In this document: piece by piece, positions 19,122-28,261 of the stretch | How positions within the stretch are numbered: the stretch's first letter is position 1 | Layout of the letters: the number at the start of each line of letters is the position of its first letter | Assembly: GCF_001187725.1 (NCBI RefSeq) | Contig: NZ_LGIQ01000007.1 | Location: forward strand, 556,324 to 620,323 | Reading direction: 5' to 3' | DNA from: Brevibacillus reuszeri | Lineage (GTDB): Bacteria > Bacillota > Bacilli > Brevibacillales > Brevibacillaceae | Length of the DNA: 64,000 nt | Translations under genes and position numbers: made by a program | The notes under the pieces: generated by a model | What the model was told of the DNA's origin: nothing | The model's input: the letters and a program-made list of their open reading frames with translations, nothing else | Database searches by the model: none

Positions 19122-20003
19122 GTGGATGTGTATTCCAATCTGAAAGAGGGAGAAAAAGGAGCATGGGTTAGCATTATTGCCTATATTTTCTGTGCTGCTT
19201 TAAAAATAGGAATTGCCTTGTATGCAAGTTCTGAAGCTTTGATGGCAGATGGTTTAAACAACTCGACGGATGTAGTTGCTTCAGTTGCTGTATTAATTGG
19301 GTTACGGATTGCAAGAAAGCCGCCGGATCAAGACCATCCCTACGGTCATTTCCGTGCAGAGACGATTTCTTCGCTAATTGCGTCCTTTATTATGCTTTTT
19401 GTAGGGATTCAGGTTGTTACAGATGCGGTATCATCCTTATTTCATACACGTGAGTCAGCACCTGACATGCTTGCAGGATGGACAGCACTTGCCACGTCAG
19501 TCCTGATGGTCTTTGTTTATCGGTACAACCGAGATCTAGCCAAGAAAACGAATAGCCAGGCGGTAAAAGCTGCCGCAGCAGACAATCGCTCGGATGCTCT
19601 GGTCAGCGTCGGAACTTTTGTAGGAATTGCGGGAGCACAATTTCAAATGTTTTGGCTCGATCCATTGGCAGCATTTGTAGTTGGTTTGATTATTTTAAAG
19701 ACAGCCTGGGACATTTTTCGAGAAGCGACCCACCGGTTAACAGATGGCTTTGACCAAACTCATTTAGAGGATTTGCGCGCGACGATTGGCGATATTGCTG
19801 GGGTTTCGGAAATTAGTGATATCAAGGCTCGTTATCATGGCAGCAGTGTGCTGGTAGATGTCGTCATCCATGTTGACCCAGACCTCAATGTCGTGCAAAG
19901 CCACACCATCACCGAAAAAATTGAAGCTCGCATGCGAAAAGTGCATAAAATAAACACCGTGCATATCCACATTGAACCAGATCAAAGCATCGCCGAGAGA
20001 TAG
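19122..20003 (+). CDS. Cation diffusion facilitator (CDF) efflux transporter
   Basis: 293 residues with six membrane segments and a cytoplasmic C-terminal domain. Metal-site motifs are visible: ALMADGLNNSTDV (TM2) and AADNRSDALVS (TM5), plus HPYGHFRAE after TM3 and a C-terminal domain with HIHIEPDQ. CDF proteins export divalent metals (Zn, Mn, Fe, Co) in exchange for protons; the NxxxD/DxxxD pattern is like the B. subtilis Mn exporters MneP/MneS, but the metal is not certain. GTG start with GAGGTGAT upstream. Monocistronic with terminator at 20009-20038. Confidence 0.92.
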   Translation: MDVYSNLKEGEKGAWVSIIAYIFCAALKIGIALYASSEALMADGLNNSTDVVASVAVLIGLRIARKPPDQDHPYGHFRAETISSLIASFIMLFVGIQVVTDAVSSLFHTRESAPDMLAGWTALATSVLMVFVYRYNRDLAKKTNSQAVKAAAADNRSDALVSVGTFVGIAGAQFQMFWLDPLAAFVVGLIILKTAWDIFREATHRLTDGFDQTHLEDLRATIGDIAGVSEISDIKARYHGSSVLVDVVIHVDPDLNVVQSHTITEKIEARMRKVHKINTVHIHIEPDQSIAER

Positions 20004-20008
20004 CATCA

Positions 20009-20038
20009 AAACCTGTCCGTAAGTGGACAGGTTTTTTC
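20009..20038 (+). terminator. Intrinsic terminator after CDF gene
   Basis: AAACCTGTCC pairs with GGACAGGTTT, followed by TTTT; symmetric enough to serve the convergent ku gene too. Confidence 0.88.
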
Positions 20039-20080
20039 GTTCATGGCTCCATTTTTTATCCATCAGCGATAGGCGACGAG

Positions 20081-21049
20081 CTAGACAGGTGTAGCTTTTT
20101 TGCGCCGCAAGGTTTTGGTTGTAGAAGTGGATGTAGATGTGGCAGTGCCTGTAGTCGTTTTTGTAGGTGGGGAAGCTTCTTTTTTCGAGGAAGTGGCCCG
20201 TTTTTTACTCGGTTTTGCTTTGGCAGGTGGTGGAGCTGGGGTTGCTTCTGGCTCGAGCTTTACGGGACTGGCTCCTTGTCCAGCGGTTGTCTCCAGACTC
20301 TCCCTGAGTGCTTGCATCAAATCAATGACGTTAGCACGAGCTACAGTTGGGGCGGTCGTAATTTCCTGCCCCTCCAGCTTTTTCTCAATCAAGCTTTGCA
20401 ACTCTGAGCGATATTCATCTGCATACTTTGCCGGCTCAAAAGGAATGGTCATGTTCCCAATTAGCTCCGTAGCCATTTTCAGTTCATTCTCAGCCAAGGT
20501 GACAGTTGCTTCTGGAAGGGCAGGTACTTGACTAACCGGACGAACCTCATCTGGATAGTAAATCGTTTCCAGCATGATGCAATGCTCGTACAGCCGGATG
20601 ACTGCCAGGCTTTGACGATTACGCATGGTTACTTGTGCTACGGCAATTTTTCCTGACTGCTCCATAGCGGCTCGCAGTAAAGCGTAGGCTTTCTCGCCTG
20701 TTTCTTGTGGGGAGAGAAAATAGCTTTTGTCAAAGTAAATCGGGTCAATTTCTTGCAAGTCGACGAAATCGAGAATCTCGATAGCTCGGCGGGTTTCGGG
20801 TGTAATAGCCTCCAAGTCAGAGTCGTCAATCATGACGAAGTGCCCTTTTTCGTATTCGTACCCTCGAACAATTTCACTCGCGTCGACTTCACGCTCGCAA
20901 TGCGGACACATTTTGGCGTATTTAATCGGAGTATGACATTCCTTATGCAGTTGACGGAAGCGGATATCTCTCTCCTCCGTAGCAGTAAACATCCGCACCG
21001 GAATATTTACGAGTCCAAAGCTGATGGAGCCTTTCCAAACCGTATGCAT
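20081..21049 (-). CDS. ku: Ku, non-homologous end-joining protein
   Basis: 322 residues. The N-terminus MHTVWKGSISFGLVNIPV is the hallmark of bacterial Ku; the core continues with the zinc-like CPHCEREV and LDFVDLQEIDPIYFDKSYFL. A C-terminal tail rich in Lys, Pro and Thr (KAKPSKKRATSSKKE) extends past the core and probably contacts DNA. Ku dimers ring broken DNA ends and recruit LigD. Here LigD functions are split into genes at 9285 and 14763. GGAGG precedes ATG 21049. In B. subtilis ku-ligD are forespore-expressed; no SigmaG site could be assigned with confidence here. Confidence 0.95.
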   Translation of the reverse strand: MHTVWKGSISFGLVNIPVRMFTATEERDIRFRQLHKECHTPIKYAKMCPHCEREVDASEIVRGYEYEKGHFVMIDDSDLEAITPETRRAIEILDFVDLQEIDPIYFDKSYFLSPQETGEKAYALLRAAMEQSGKIAVAQVTMRNRQSLAVIRLYEHCIMLETIYYPDEVRPVSQVPALPEATVTLAENELKMATELIGNMTIPFEPAKYADEYRSELQSLIEKKLEGQEITTAPTVARANVIDLMQALRESLETTAGQGASPVKLEPEATPAPPPAKAKPSKKRATSSKKEASPPTKTTTGTATSTSTSTTKTLRRKKATPV

Positions 21050-21208
21050 GAGATCCCTCCTGGCCGTTCATTTATATTAGTATTTGCCATCACAGGGCGA
21101 ATTGGCGAGGGAAATGAAGGTGATTACAAGTGGCAAAAGGATTGCAAAAACTAATTGGACAAGAGGCTCTATGATCCAGTACTCTTGTTGTTTTAGAGGG
21201 GGAGCGGG

Positions 21209-21416
21209 ATGGAAGAGATGAGGAGTTTGGTTGAGAATTTATCTGTTCAGATGGGACAGATAGCGACGGATTTGAAGCTCCACATGAATCAACAGATATT
21301 AGCATTATACGGAAAAAGAAGTAGTTTACAAAGAACTGCAGGATTTAGCAAAGGCACACGATGTAGATATTCGGATTTTGAAAAAAGCTGTGGCGAATAG
21401 GTCCAATCCATCATGA
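21209..21416 (+). pseudogene. Small gene with a one-base frameshift
   Basis: ATG 21209 (preceded by GAGGGGGAG) starts MEEMRSLVENLSVQMGQI and continues to ...QQILALYGK; then the original frame degenerates. After an AAAAA run near 21314-21319, the +1 frame reads EVVYKELQDLAKAHDV and DIRILKKAVANRSNPS to a TGA at 21414-21416. Skipping one A joins the two into a plausible about 68-residue helical protein. Either a recent frameshift, a sequencing error in a homopolymer, or slippage. Function unknown. Terminator at 21430-21466 follows. Confidence 0.55.
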
Positions 21417-21429
21417 AACAAATGAAAGT

Positions 21430-21466
21430 AGCCAGCCGGTAACCTACGTTTCGGCTGGCTTTTGTT
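21430..21466 (+). terminator. Intrinsic terminator
   Basis: AGCCAGCCG pairs with CGGCTGGCT followed by TTTTGTT. Confidence 0.85.
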
Positions 21467-21476
21467 CTACATGTGT

Positions 21477-21620
21477 CTATTGCCCGTGCTTTACGATGTC
21501 AGATTGGTCCGCCTCGGACTGCATTTCTCGTGCTCTCTCGCTGCCAACACCTGTGCGATCTGCAATGGATTGGGCTTTCGCTGCCTTCAGCTTTTGTTCT
21601 GATGGTTGTTTTTCCGCCAT
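21477..21620 (-). CDS. Small hydrophilic protein, 47 aa
   Basis: ATG 21620 with GGGGG upstream opens a short frame, very polar and Gln/Ala/Glu-rich (KLKAAKAQSIADRTGVGSER), ending DIVKHGQ. Composition and size resemble small spore-associated proteins, but no family motif is recognised. It is too short for standard cut-offs; coding is supported by the start site and sensible codon use. It may be preceded by the structured element at 21713-21832 on the same strand. Confidence 0.5.
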   Translation of the reverse strand: MAEKQPSEQKLKAAKAQSIADRTGVGSERAREMQSEADQSDIVKHGQ

Positions 21621-21712
21621 GACGCTGCGTCCCCCTTTAGGCAATATGTAGGTAGTATGCTTCGTAATTACAGAAATACCGCTGGTGAATCTTGAGCGAA
21701 AGCTGGCAACGA

Positions 21713-21832
21713 ATAAAAAAATACCCCATCGCCAAAAAGACGAAGGGGCAGCAGTTCAACTCCTCCCGTAGTGGGAGCGATGGCACGGAATGCTCCTATC
21801 AGACACGCCGCACGCGAAAAGTGAACTGCTTT
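21713..21832 (-). ncRNA. Candidate structured RNA ending in a terminator (minus strand)
   Basis: On the minus strand AGCAGTTCA (from 21830) pairs with TGAACTGCT (to 21750), enclosing about 63 nt that contain a CTCCC-ACTAC-GGGAG hairpin. Eighteen bases further a stem CCCCTTCGTC/GGCGATGGGG (21748-21724) is followed by TATTTTTTT, a good intrinsic terminator. No protein gene fits. Could be an sRNA or a leader/attenuator for the 47-aa gene that starts 90 bp later. No known family recognised; promoter not identified. The region 21833-22083 holds nothing else I can support. Confidence 0.42.
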
Positions 21833-22083
21833 TCAATTATGGGAGAGGAGAAACCGGAGGAAGAGCTTATGGGGAAACGTAAGTCTTCTCCGCGGTTGTC
21901 AGCGACACCGTTACGTCGCTATCCATCATCCTTTCCAATATTTACGTCATGTATACGAAAGAAGCGCAAAAAATTTCCATCCGAGAATTTTACGGCAGTT
22001 TGCAGTTGTGATAGTATGAAATCATTCTTTTATCATGAAGAAAAAGGCATCATACATAACTAAATTGACAGGTGAGAATTTGT

Positions 22084-22650
22084 ATGCGAGTCATCGCTGG
22101 AGAACACAGAGGAAGACGGCTGGCGGCTGTCCCAGGAAAGGGTACACGTCCTACCACAGATAAAGTAAAAGAGTCGATTTTTAATATGATCGGCCCTTAT
22201 TTTGACGGGGGCTGGGCGCTGGACCTGTATGCAGGAACAGGCAGTCTTGGCATTGAAGCCTTGAGCAGGGGCGCTGAGCGAGCCGTTTTTGTCGAAAGAG
22301 ATACTAAGGCTTTTGCAGTAGTAAAACAAAATGTGACAGCATGTCGACTGGATGATCATGCAGAGCTTTACCGGATGGACGCGGATAGAGCCATTCGCAC
22401 ATTAGGCAAGCGGGATCAAGCATTTGAACTAGTTTTCCTAGACCCGCCCTACGCCAATCAGAAGATTGTAGAAGAGATCAACCTGCTGCAAGAACTGGGG
22501 CTGCTCGCTGATGGTGCTTGGATTGTGGCAGAACATGATGTCGGTGACCAGTTTCCCGAAGTCATCGGAAAATGTGTGAGGGACCGAGCTTCGACATATG
22601 GAGATACTGCCGTTACCTTGTACTATTATGAGGCTGATCCCGAAACGTAA
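22084..22650 (+). CDS. rsmD: 16S rRNA (guanine966-N2)-methyltransferase RsmD
   Basis: 188 residues. Starts MRVIAGEHRGRRL, typical of RsmD (YlbH), with the SAM-binding LDLYAGTGSLGIEAL and the catalytic N6/N2-type motif FLDPPYA. It methylates G966 of 16S rRNA during 30S assembly. ATG 22084 has AGGTGAG seven bases upstream; the GTG at 22072 overlaps that site. Followed 42 bp later by coaD as in other Firmicutes. Confidence 0.95.
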   Translation: MRVIAGEHRGRRLAAVPGKGTRPTTDKVKESIFNMIGPYFDGGWALDLYAGTGSLGIEALSRGAERAVFVERDTKAFAVVKQNVTACRLDDHAELYRMDADRAIRTLGKRDQAFELVFLDPPYANQKIVEEINLLQELGLLADGAWIVAEHDVGDQFPEVIGKCVRDRASTYGDTAVTLYYYEADPET

Positions 22651-23172
<522 letters not shown>

Positions 23173-23176
23173 AGCC

Positions 23177-24406
23177 TCAGGAGCGACGGCTAATCAGTTG
23201 ACGTGTCAAAACGCTTGCGATGAGTAGCAATGCTGCGATCCCTACTGCGGCAGCGCCAGAAAACGCGAAGGTTTCCCACCAGCTTGCTTGTGGTATTCCA
23301 GAGGTGACAGGAGTAAAAACGGGTATACTCCTTTCGGAAAACCAACTGCTGACTTGAGAGAGAGGTTTCCAGAACACAAACGTGAGTATTGCTGCCAAAA
23401 AGGCGTGTAACGAACGGGCAAGCAAGTAAGGAGCGACCCTTATATCTGTCTCGCTCAAAATGCTGGCAACCTGCGCGTGTACGCTGAGCCCACCCCATGA
23501 GAGGATGGCGCTTGCTATGGCTGCTTTCCAGACGAGGGATATGCTGTCTGGAACGACACTGGCTGCTTGAGCGCCCAGCGTCACTTCAAACAAACCGGAT
23601 ATGATCGCTTGGGAAAATGCGGGTGGAAAGCCCAAGGGCCCAAGAAAAATGGTTAAAATCGAACTGATAAAGGTCGTCAGGTGAATGGCAGCGAAGAGTT
23701 GAATTAACACAGAGAAGATAATGATGAAGCCGCCGATCATAAAAAGCGTGTTCAGCGCGGATTGGACGGCATCACCCATGAGCTTGCCAAAAGCACGACC
23801 ATCTCGCAAACGCGCGCGGTGCATGGCTTGAAGCGCTCGCAACGGCAAAGGGAGATTCGTTTTGTCCAAGGGCTTGGTTACGGTCGCAAATGGTGCGTGA
23901 AAGCGATACAGGATTCCCATCAGAACGGCAGAGAAATAGTGGGTGGTAGCAAGCACTACGCCCATTTGCTCGCTGTGAAAAAATCCGATGGCTACTGCGC
24001 CGATTACGAACAGGGGATCGCCTGTGGTCGTGAAAGATACGAGACGCTCGCCTTCTGCCTTCGTAATGTTTCCTTGTTGCCTGAGCCTTGTAGTCAGTTT
24101 GGCTGCGACCGGATACCCGGAGGAAAAACCCATTGCGAGCACGAAGCCGCCTGTACCGGGAACGCTGAACAGAGGTCTCATAAAAGGCTCCAACAAGACT
24201 CCCATAAAATGAACGACGCCAAGGCCCATTAAAATCTCTGAGAGGACGATAAATGGGAGGGTAGAGGGAAATACGACCTCCCACCAAATTTTTAAGCCTC
24301 GGACTGCAGCTTCAAATGACAGCTGAGAAAAGAAAACCAGAGAGAAGACGAGCGCAAGGGCAGCAATGGCAAACAACAGCGTAAGAATCGGAGAATGGCG
24401 TGACAT
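23177..24406 (-). CDS. ylbJ: Sporulation integral membrane protein YlbJ
   Basis: 409 residues, about eight to nine membrane segments, with two nucleoside-transporter gate-like regions (GFSSGYPVAAKLTTRLR and SWGGLSVHAQVASIL). YlbJ is made in the mother cell under SigmaE and is needed for spore formation, with proposed transport of dipicolinic acid across the outer forespore membrane; this comes from the family. ATG 24406 follows CAGGAGGAG. Convergent with coaD, with a 4-bp gap; divergent from the patatin gene. Confidence 0.9.
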   Translation of the reverse strand: MSRHSPILTLLFAIAALALVFSLVFFSQLSFEAAVRGLKIWWEVVFPSTLPFIVLSEILMGLGVVHFMGVLLEPFMRPLFSVPGTGGFVLAMGFSSGYPVAAKLTTRLRQQGNITKAEGERLVSFTTTGDPLFVIGAVAIGFFHSEQMGVVLATTHYFSAVLMGILYRFHAPFATVTKPLDKTNLPLPLRALQAMHRARLRDGRAFGKLMGDAVQSALNTLFMIGGFIIIFSVLIQLFAAIHLTTFISSILTIFLGPLGFPPAFSQAIISGLFEVTLGAQAASVVPDSISLVWKAAIASAILSWGGLSVHAQVASILSETDIRVAPYLLARSLHAFLAAILTFVFWKPLSQVSSWFSERSIPVFTPVTSGIPQASWWETFAFSGAAAVGIAALLLIASVLTRQLISRRS

Positions 24407-24545
24407 GGACTCCTCCTGAATCAACGACGAGATAGATAGTACATGTCTACGTGGGAGACAAGAAAACTATGCGTGAGCTTGTATCTTGTTCTTGCGAAAG
24501 GATTCGGATTTCTTTACATACGCTGGTAGCAGGGGGGATGTTGCC

Positions 24546-25343
24546 ATGGTAACGAAACGTAAACCAATCGTGGGGCTTGCTTTGGGTTCGGGTGGCGCCC
24601 GTGGGTTTGCGCATATTGGTGTTCTCAAAGCTTTAGAGGCCAAAGGAATCGAAATTGACATGCTGGCAGGAAGTAGTATGGGCAGCCTGATTGCAGCGGT
24701 TTACGCAAATGGAATTGACCCTCATATGATGGGGAAGCTTGCCCAGAATTTGAAGCGCAAGCATTGGCTCGACCTTACAGTTCCCACACTCGGTTTTGTA
24801 GCGGGAGAAAAAATCAAGCAGCTCATTCGTCTCCTCACACATGGCAAGCGAATTGAGGAGCTGAACAAGCCGCTTGCGATTGTAGCTACCGATATTGAAT
24901 CGGGAGAACGAGTCGTGTTTCGCGATGGACCAGTGGATCAGGCTGTGAGGGCAAGCATCTCCATCCCAGGTATTTTCGTGCCGGAAAAAGTCGGCAACCG
25001 GTTGCTTGTGGATGGAGGCGTGATTGATCGGGTGCCGGTTACGGTTATCCGTGAAATGGGTGCAGATATCGTCATTGCAGTAGACGTTGCACAGGTGGAT
25101 ACGCCGATGAAGGTAAGCTCTATATTCGATGTCATTGCCCAAACGATTGATGTCATGGAAAGAGAGATATTGCGCCACAGGATCATTGCGGCTGATCTCG
25201 TAATTCGGCCGGATGTTGGACACTATAGCAGTATCGCTTACTCCGGCGTCGAAGAAATTATGGAGCAGGGAGAACGTGCAGGCGAAGCACATGCGGAACA
25301 CATCCAAGAATTGATTGCAAAATGGGAGGTAGAACATGAGTGA
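24546..25343 (+). CDS. ylbK: Patatin-like phospholipase / NTE family esterase (YlbK)
   Basis: 265 residues. The patatin Ser-Asp dyad is visible: oxyanion loop GSGGARGFAHIG, nucleophile LAGSSMGSL (GXSXG) and the Asp in LLVDGGVIDR. It should be a cytoplasmic or membrane-associated serine esterase (RssA-like). ATG 24546 is preceded by GGGGGGAT. Its stop overlaps the next gene by 8 bp, so translation with ylbL is coupled. Confidence 0.92.
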   Translation: MVTKRKPIVGLALGSGGARGFAHIGVLKALEAKGIEIDMLAGSSMGSLIAAVYANGIDPHMMGKLAQNLKRKHWLDLTVPTLGFVAGEKIKQLIRLLTHGKRIEELNKPLAIVATDIESGERVVFRDGPVDQAVRASISIPGIFVPEKVGNRLLVDGGVIDRVPVTVIREMGADIVIAVDVAQVDTPMKVSSIFDVIAQTIDVMEREILRHRIIAADLVIRPDVGHYSSIAYSGVEEIMEQGERAGEAHAEHIQELIAKWEVEHE

Positions 25344-26403
25344 GAATCAGCTTTATGCTCATAAACGGAGGCCAAAGGGTAGAAGAGGCTTTAGCTGGAC
25401 GCTTGCTCTGGTTTCGATCTTGCTCGGACTTTCTTTTTTTATACCCACAAATTATTATGTAACGCGACCAGGCTCAGCGATTGAGCTTGGACCGATGATA
25501 AATGTAGAGGGTGGAAAAAAGGACGAGACAGGCTCGTTCATGCTGACTACTGTTCGAATGGGGGAAGCGAATTTAGCGTGGTATGTTTATGCACATGTCG
25601 CATCCGATGCAGAGCTAATGCCAAAAGAACTGGTTGTAAGCAAAGGAGAGAATAGCGAAGATTTTGTCCGACGCGAACAAGCAGTCATGGATAATTCGCA
25701 GAAAATTGCCGAAGCCGTCGCTTTTCGTCTGGCGGGATATGACGTCAAGGTAGAGAAGCAAGGTGTGTGGGTGATGGGGACCTTGGAGGGGCTGCCAGCG
25801 AAGCAAGTCTTAAAGATCGGTGATGTGATTACATCCGTCGACGGAGCCCGCACAACAGAAGCAAAGGATCTACTCCAGGCACTTGCCAAAAAGAGCGCAG
25901 GCGATCAGGTTGAAATTACATACCTCAGAGATGGACAAGAAGCAAAAACGATGTTAACCTTGGTACCACTGCCAGAATCAAAGTCCGTTGGCATCGGTGT
26001 GCGTCCTGATAACAAGCAGAGCATTACCATTCCCAAAGCGGTAACGATAGCGTCGCAGGGCATTGGGGGGCCTTCTGCCGGACTCATGATGACACTAGAG
26101 ATTTACGATCAGCTGGACACCAGTGTTGATTTGACAAAGGGTTACAAAATTGCAGGTACTGGTACCATCTCACTGGATGGAACGGTAGGCAGAATTGGCG
26201 GAATCAATCACAAAGTCATTGCAGCAGATAATGCTGGTGCAGAAATATTTTTCGCTCCGCAGGATACGCCTGACGCAACCTCCAATTATGAAGAGGCGCT
26301 TGCTACGGCTAAACGCATAAAAACCAACATGAAGGTTGTTCCTGTAAAGAACGTAGGGGACGCTGTTTCTTACCTGAATAGCCAAAAACCAAAAAATTCC
26401 TAG
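25336..26403 (+). CDS. ylbL: SepM-family membrane serine protease (PDZ and Lon-type domains)
   Basis: 355 residues: one N-terminal membrane segment (about 18-38), a PDZ domain (about 140-220, GLPAKQVLKIGDVITSVDG) and a C-terminal Lon-like S16 protease domain with catalytic Ser in GGPSAGLMMTLE and Lys in GRIGGINHKVIAA. SepM in streptococci trims a signalling peptide outside the cell, and YlbL in B. subtilis works with DNA-damage checkpoint recovery by clearing YneA; either role is inference here. Starts inside the end of ylbK. In B. subtilis ylbM follows; it is absent here. Confidence 0.92.
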   Translation: MSENQLYAHKRRPKGRRGFSWTLALVSILLGLSFFIPTNYYVTRPGSAIELGPMINVEGGKKDETGSFMLTTVRMGEANLAWYVYAHVASDAELMPKELVVSKGENSEDFVRREQAVMDNSQKIAEAVAFRLAGYDVKVEKQGVWVMGTLEGLPAKQVLKIGDVITSVDGARTTEAKDLLQALAKKSAGDQVEITYLRDGQEAKTMLTLVPLPESKSVGIGVRPDNKQSITIPKAVTIASQGIGGPSAGLMMTLEIYDQLDTSVDLTKGYKIAGTGTISLDGTVGRIGGINHKVIAADNAGAEIFFAPQDTPDATSNYEEALATAKRIKTNMKVVPVKNVGDAVSYLNSQKPKNS

Positions 26404-26429
26404 TCGAATAAGCTGTCAAGGAAAAATGG

Positions 26430-26458
26430 TTGACAAAGCTTTGGGCAGGGTCTATAAT
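26430..26458 (+). promoter_or_regulatory. SigmaA promoter of yceD-rpmF
   Basis: Perfect TTGACA (26430-26435), 17-bp spacer, perfect TATAAT (26453-26458), 30 bp before the yceD start. Confidence 0.92.
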
Positions 26459-26488
26459 CATCTTTGTTGTGCATGAGGTGAAATGACG

Positions 26489-27007
26489 ATGAACATTAAG
26501 TTAGCAGATTTAGAACGTAGAAATGGTGAACCGTTGCCGTTTAAGGCTACGCTGGATGAAGTGGACCTGAAAAGCCGTCATCACGAGATTCGCGGGATGA
26601 CTCCTGTAGAAGCTGAGGGTGAGGCAGTACAGCTCGGTAATCTTTACTACGTAACAGGCAAGATGAAAGCCGATGTCAATTTCATTTGTGCAAGATGCCT
26701 GAATCCTTTTACACACCATGCGTCCGTTTCTTTTTCTGAGACGTTTGCCCCAGAAGATGATCCGATTCTAGGTGAGGACGAAGACAGCGACATTTTGCCG
26801 CTTGAAGGCGATGAAATCGAGTTGGACGCGCTGCTGCAGGAGGATTTCCTTCTGGCGATGCCGACATTCCCGCTTTGCGAGGATGATTGCAAAGGCCTGT
26901 GCCCAACTTGCGGTGTAAACCGGAATGAAGTATCATGCAGCTGTACGAATGAACGAATCGACCCGCGCTTGGCAGGTTTGGCAGATTTCTTCAAAGACAG
27001 CAAATAG
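26489..27007 (+). CDS. yceD: YceD/DUF177 family protein (YlbN)
   Basis: About 172 residues, the family's usual length. Signature Cys pairs are present: FICARCLNPF and CEDDCKGLCPTCG, typical of DUF177, a family linked to 23S rRNA accumulation and almost always next to rpmF. Middle is strongly acidic. ATG 26489 is eight bases after AGGTG; the ATG at 26483 is too close to it. Strong SigmaA promoter just upstream; a hairpin terminator/attenuator at 27027-27065 separates it from rpmF. Confidence 0.92.
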   Translation: MNIKLADLERRNGEPLPFKATLDEVDLKSRHHEIRGMTPVEAEGEAVQLGNLYYVTGKMKADVNFICARCLNPFTHHASVSFSETFAPEDDPILGEDEDSDILPLEGDEIELDALLQEDFLLAMPTFPLCEDDCKGLCPTCGVNRNEVSCSCTNERIDPRLAGLADFFKDSK

Positions 27008-27026
27008 TTTTCTAACTGTTTTCAAG

Positions 27027-27065
27027 ATGAGGCGCCTTTCCTTAAATGGCTGCGTCTCATTTTTG
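27027..27065 (+). terminator. Partial terminator or attenuator between yceD and rpmF
   Basis: ATGAGGCGC pairs with GCGTCTCAT (one G-U) and is followed by TTTTTG; placed inside an operon that normally includes rpmF, it may lower or regulate read-through. Confidence 0.65.
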
Positions 27066-27147
27066 AAGGATGGCATAAGCGTTTCGCCTATACTATCCAC
27101 CCTATAGAGCATCTTAGCATTTGTCAGTTGAAGGAGGTGTAAGGAAG

Positions 27148-27318
27148 ATGGCAGTACCTCAACGGAGAACTTCCAAAACCCGTAAAAGAATGCGTCGTAC
27201 GCACTTCAAATTAGAGATTCCAGGCATGATCAAATGCGATAATTGCAGCGAATACAAGCTTGCGCATCGTGTTTGCCCAAGCTGCGGTCACTACAAAGGC
27301 GTGAAAGTAGCAAAGTAA
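27148..27318 (+). CDS. rpmF: 50S ribosomal protein L32, zinc form
   Basis: 56 residues starting [19 protein letters not shown], the canonical L32 N-terminus after Met. Two CxxC pairs (CDNC and CPSC) bind zinc, so this is the C+ form. ATG 27148 is preceded by AAGGAGGTGTAAGGAAG. Cotranscription with yceD is expected. Confidence 0.97.
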   Translation: MAVPQRRTSKTRKRMRRTHFKLEIPGMIKCDNCSEYKLAHRVCPSCGHYKGVKVAK

Positions 27319-27331
27319 GATCCGCTGCTAA

Positions 27332-27363
27332 AAGTAAGGTGAGCAATCACCTTACTTTTTTTG
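27332..27363 (+). terminator. Intrinsic terminator after rpmF
   Basis: AGTAAGGTGA pairs with TCACCTTACT and is followed by TTTTTT. Confidence 0.9.
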
Positions 27364-27470
27364 TGTTTGCGTACGGCTTACCATTACTTATGAATGCTTA
27401 ATTTCGCTTGCGGAGATGACGTAAATGACTTACAATGAAGGGGAAAGATGAAGGATGGGGTTGAATCGTT

Positions 27471-28259
27471 ATGTATCAAGAGGAGCGGTTGGCCGCTATC
27501 CTGCAATACTTGCAAAAGCACCAACGAATTAGTGTTCAAGAGGTAGTCGAAAAGTTCGGGGTTTCAAGGGACACGGCGAGGCGTGATATCGTTAAGCTGG
27601 AGGAGTCGGGCGAAATTCTACGAACAAGAGGAGGAGCCATTCTTCCTAAACTCAACAAGAAGAGCTACTCGTATCAAGAGCGAATGCAGCTTGACGTAAC
27701 AGGCAAGCGCAGCATTGCTCAAGCGGCAGCCCGTTTGATTAAAAAGGGGGATTATCTGCTGCTGGATGCTTCAACAACGGTCCAAATGGCTGTAGAATCC
27801 GTGCATACTTCTGAGCTCGTAATTATTACCAACTCACTCGGAACGGCCTCCAGCATGGCTCGCAAACCAGGTGTACTTGTAAAGCTCCTGGGTGGAGATG
27901 TACATGGGGAGGATCAATGTGTACATGGCACGCGCGCGCTGGAAAATCTGGCTGACTACCACGTCGACAAAGTTCTGGTAGGAGCGTGTGGATTGACTGT
28001 AGATGGTCTTGTTTCGCCGTCTGAGGAGCATGGGCACTTGATCAGAGAAATGATGAAGAAAGCGGACCAGGTCATTATTTTAGCTGATCACTCCAAGTTT
28101 GGAAAAAGCATGTTGTATCGCGTTGCTAGTCTCAATCGGATTGATATCATTGTTACCGACCAGGAGCCAGGCGAAGAAATGGCTAAGGCCCTCTATGACA
28201 ACGAGGTCGAAGTGATTGTAGCGGCTGGAATAGCGACGCAAATGGTAAATAAGGGGTAG
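27471..28259 (+). CDS. DeoR-family transcriptional regulator
   Basis: 262 residues. N-terminal helix-turn-helix (about 6-55: RISVQEVVEKFGVSRDTARRD), then the DeoR effector domain with LIKKGDYLLLDASTTVQM, LLGGDVHGE, VDKVLVGACGLTVDGLV and ADHSKFG. DeoR regulators sense phosphosugars and usually control adjacent sugar genes; none lies next to it here, so the target is unknown. The ribosome site is weak. Flanked by terminators on both sides. Confidence 0.92.
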   Translation: MYQEERLAAILQYLQKHQRISVQEVVEKFGVSRDTARRDIVKLEESGEILRTRGGAILPKLNKKSYSYQERMQLDVTGKRSIAQAAARLIKKGDYLLLDASTTVQMAVESVHTSELVIITNSLGTASSMARKPGVLVKLLGGDVHGEDQCVHGTRALENLADYHVDKVLVGACGLTVDGLVSPSEEHGHLIREMMKKADQVIILADHSKFGKSMLYRVASLNRIDIIVTDQEPGEEMAKALYDNEVEVIVAAGIATQMVNKG

Positions 28260-28261
28260 AT

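Noticed and set aside
20100..20531. 143-codon frame opposite the Ku tail
   Set aside because: Low-complexity antisense of the Lys/Pro/Thr-rich Ku C-terminus.
21867..21929. 20-codon minus-strand leader-peptide-like frame
   Set aside because: The ribosome site touches the start codon and there is no codon bias to support it.
21692..22063. 123-codon plus-strand frame before rsmD
   Set aside because: No ribosome site, no domain; it covers the structured RNA candidate and looks non-coding.
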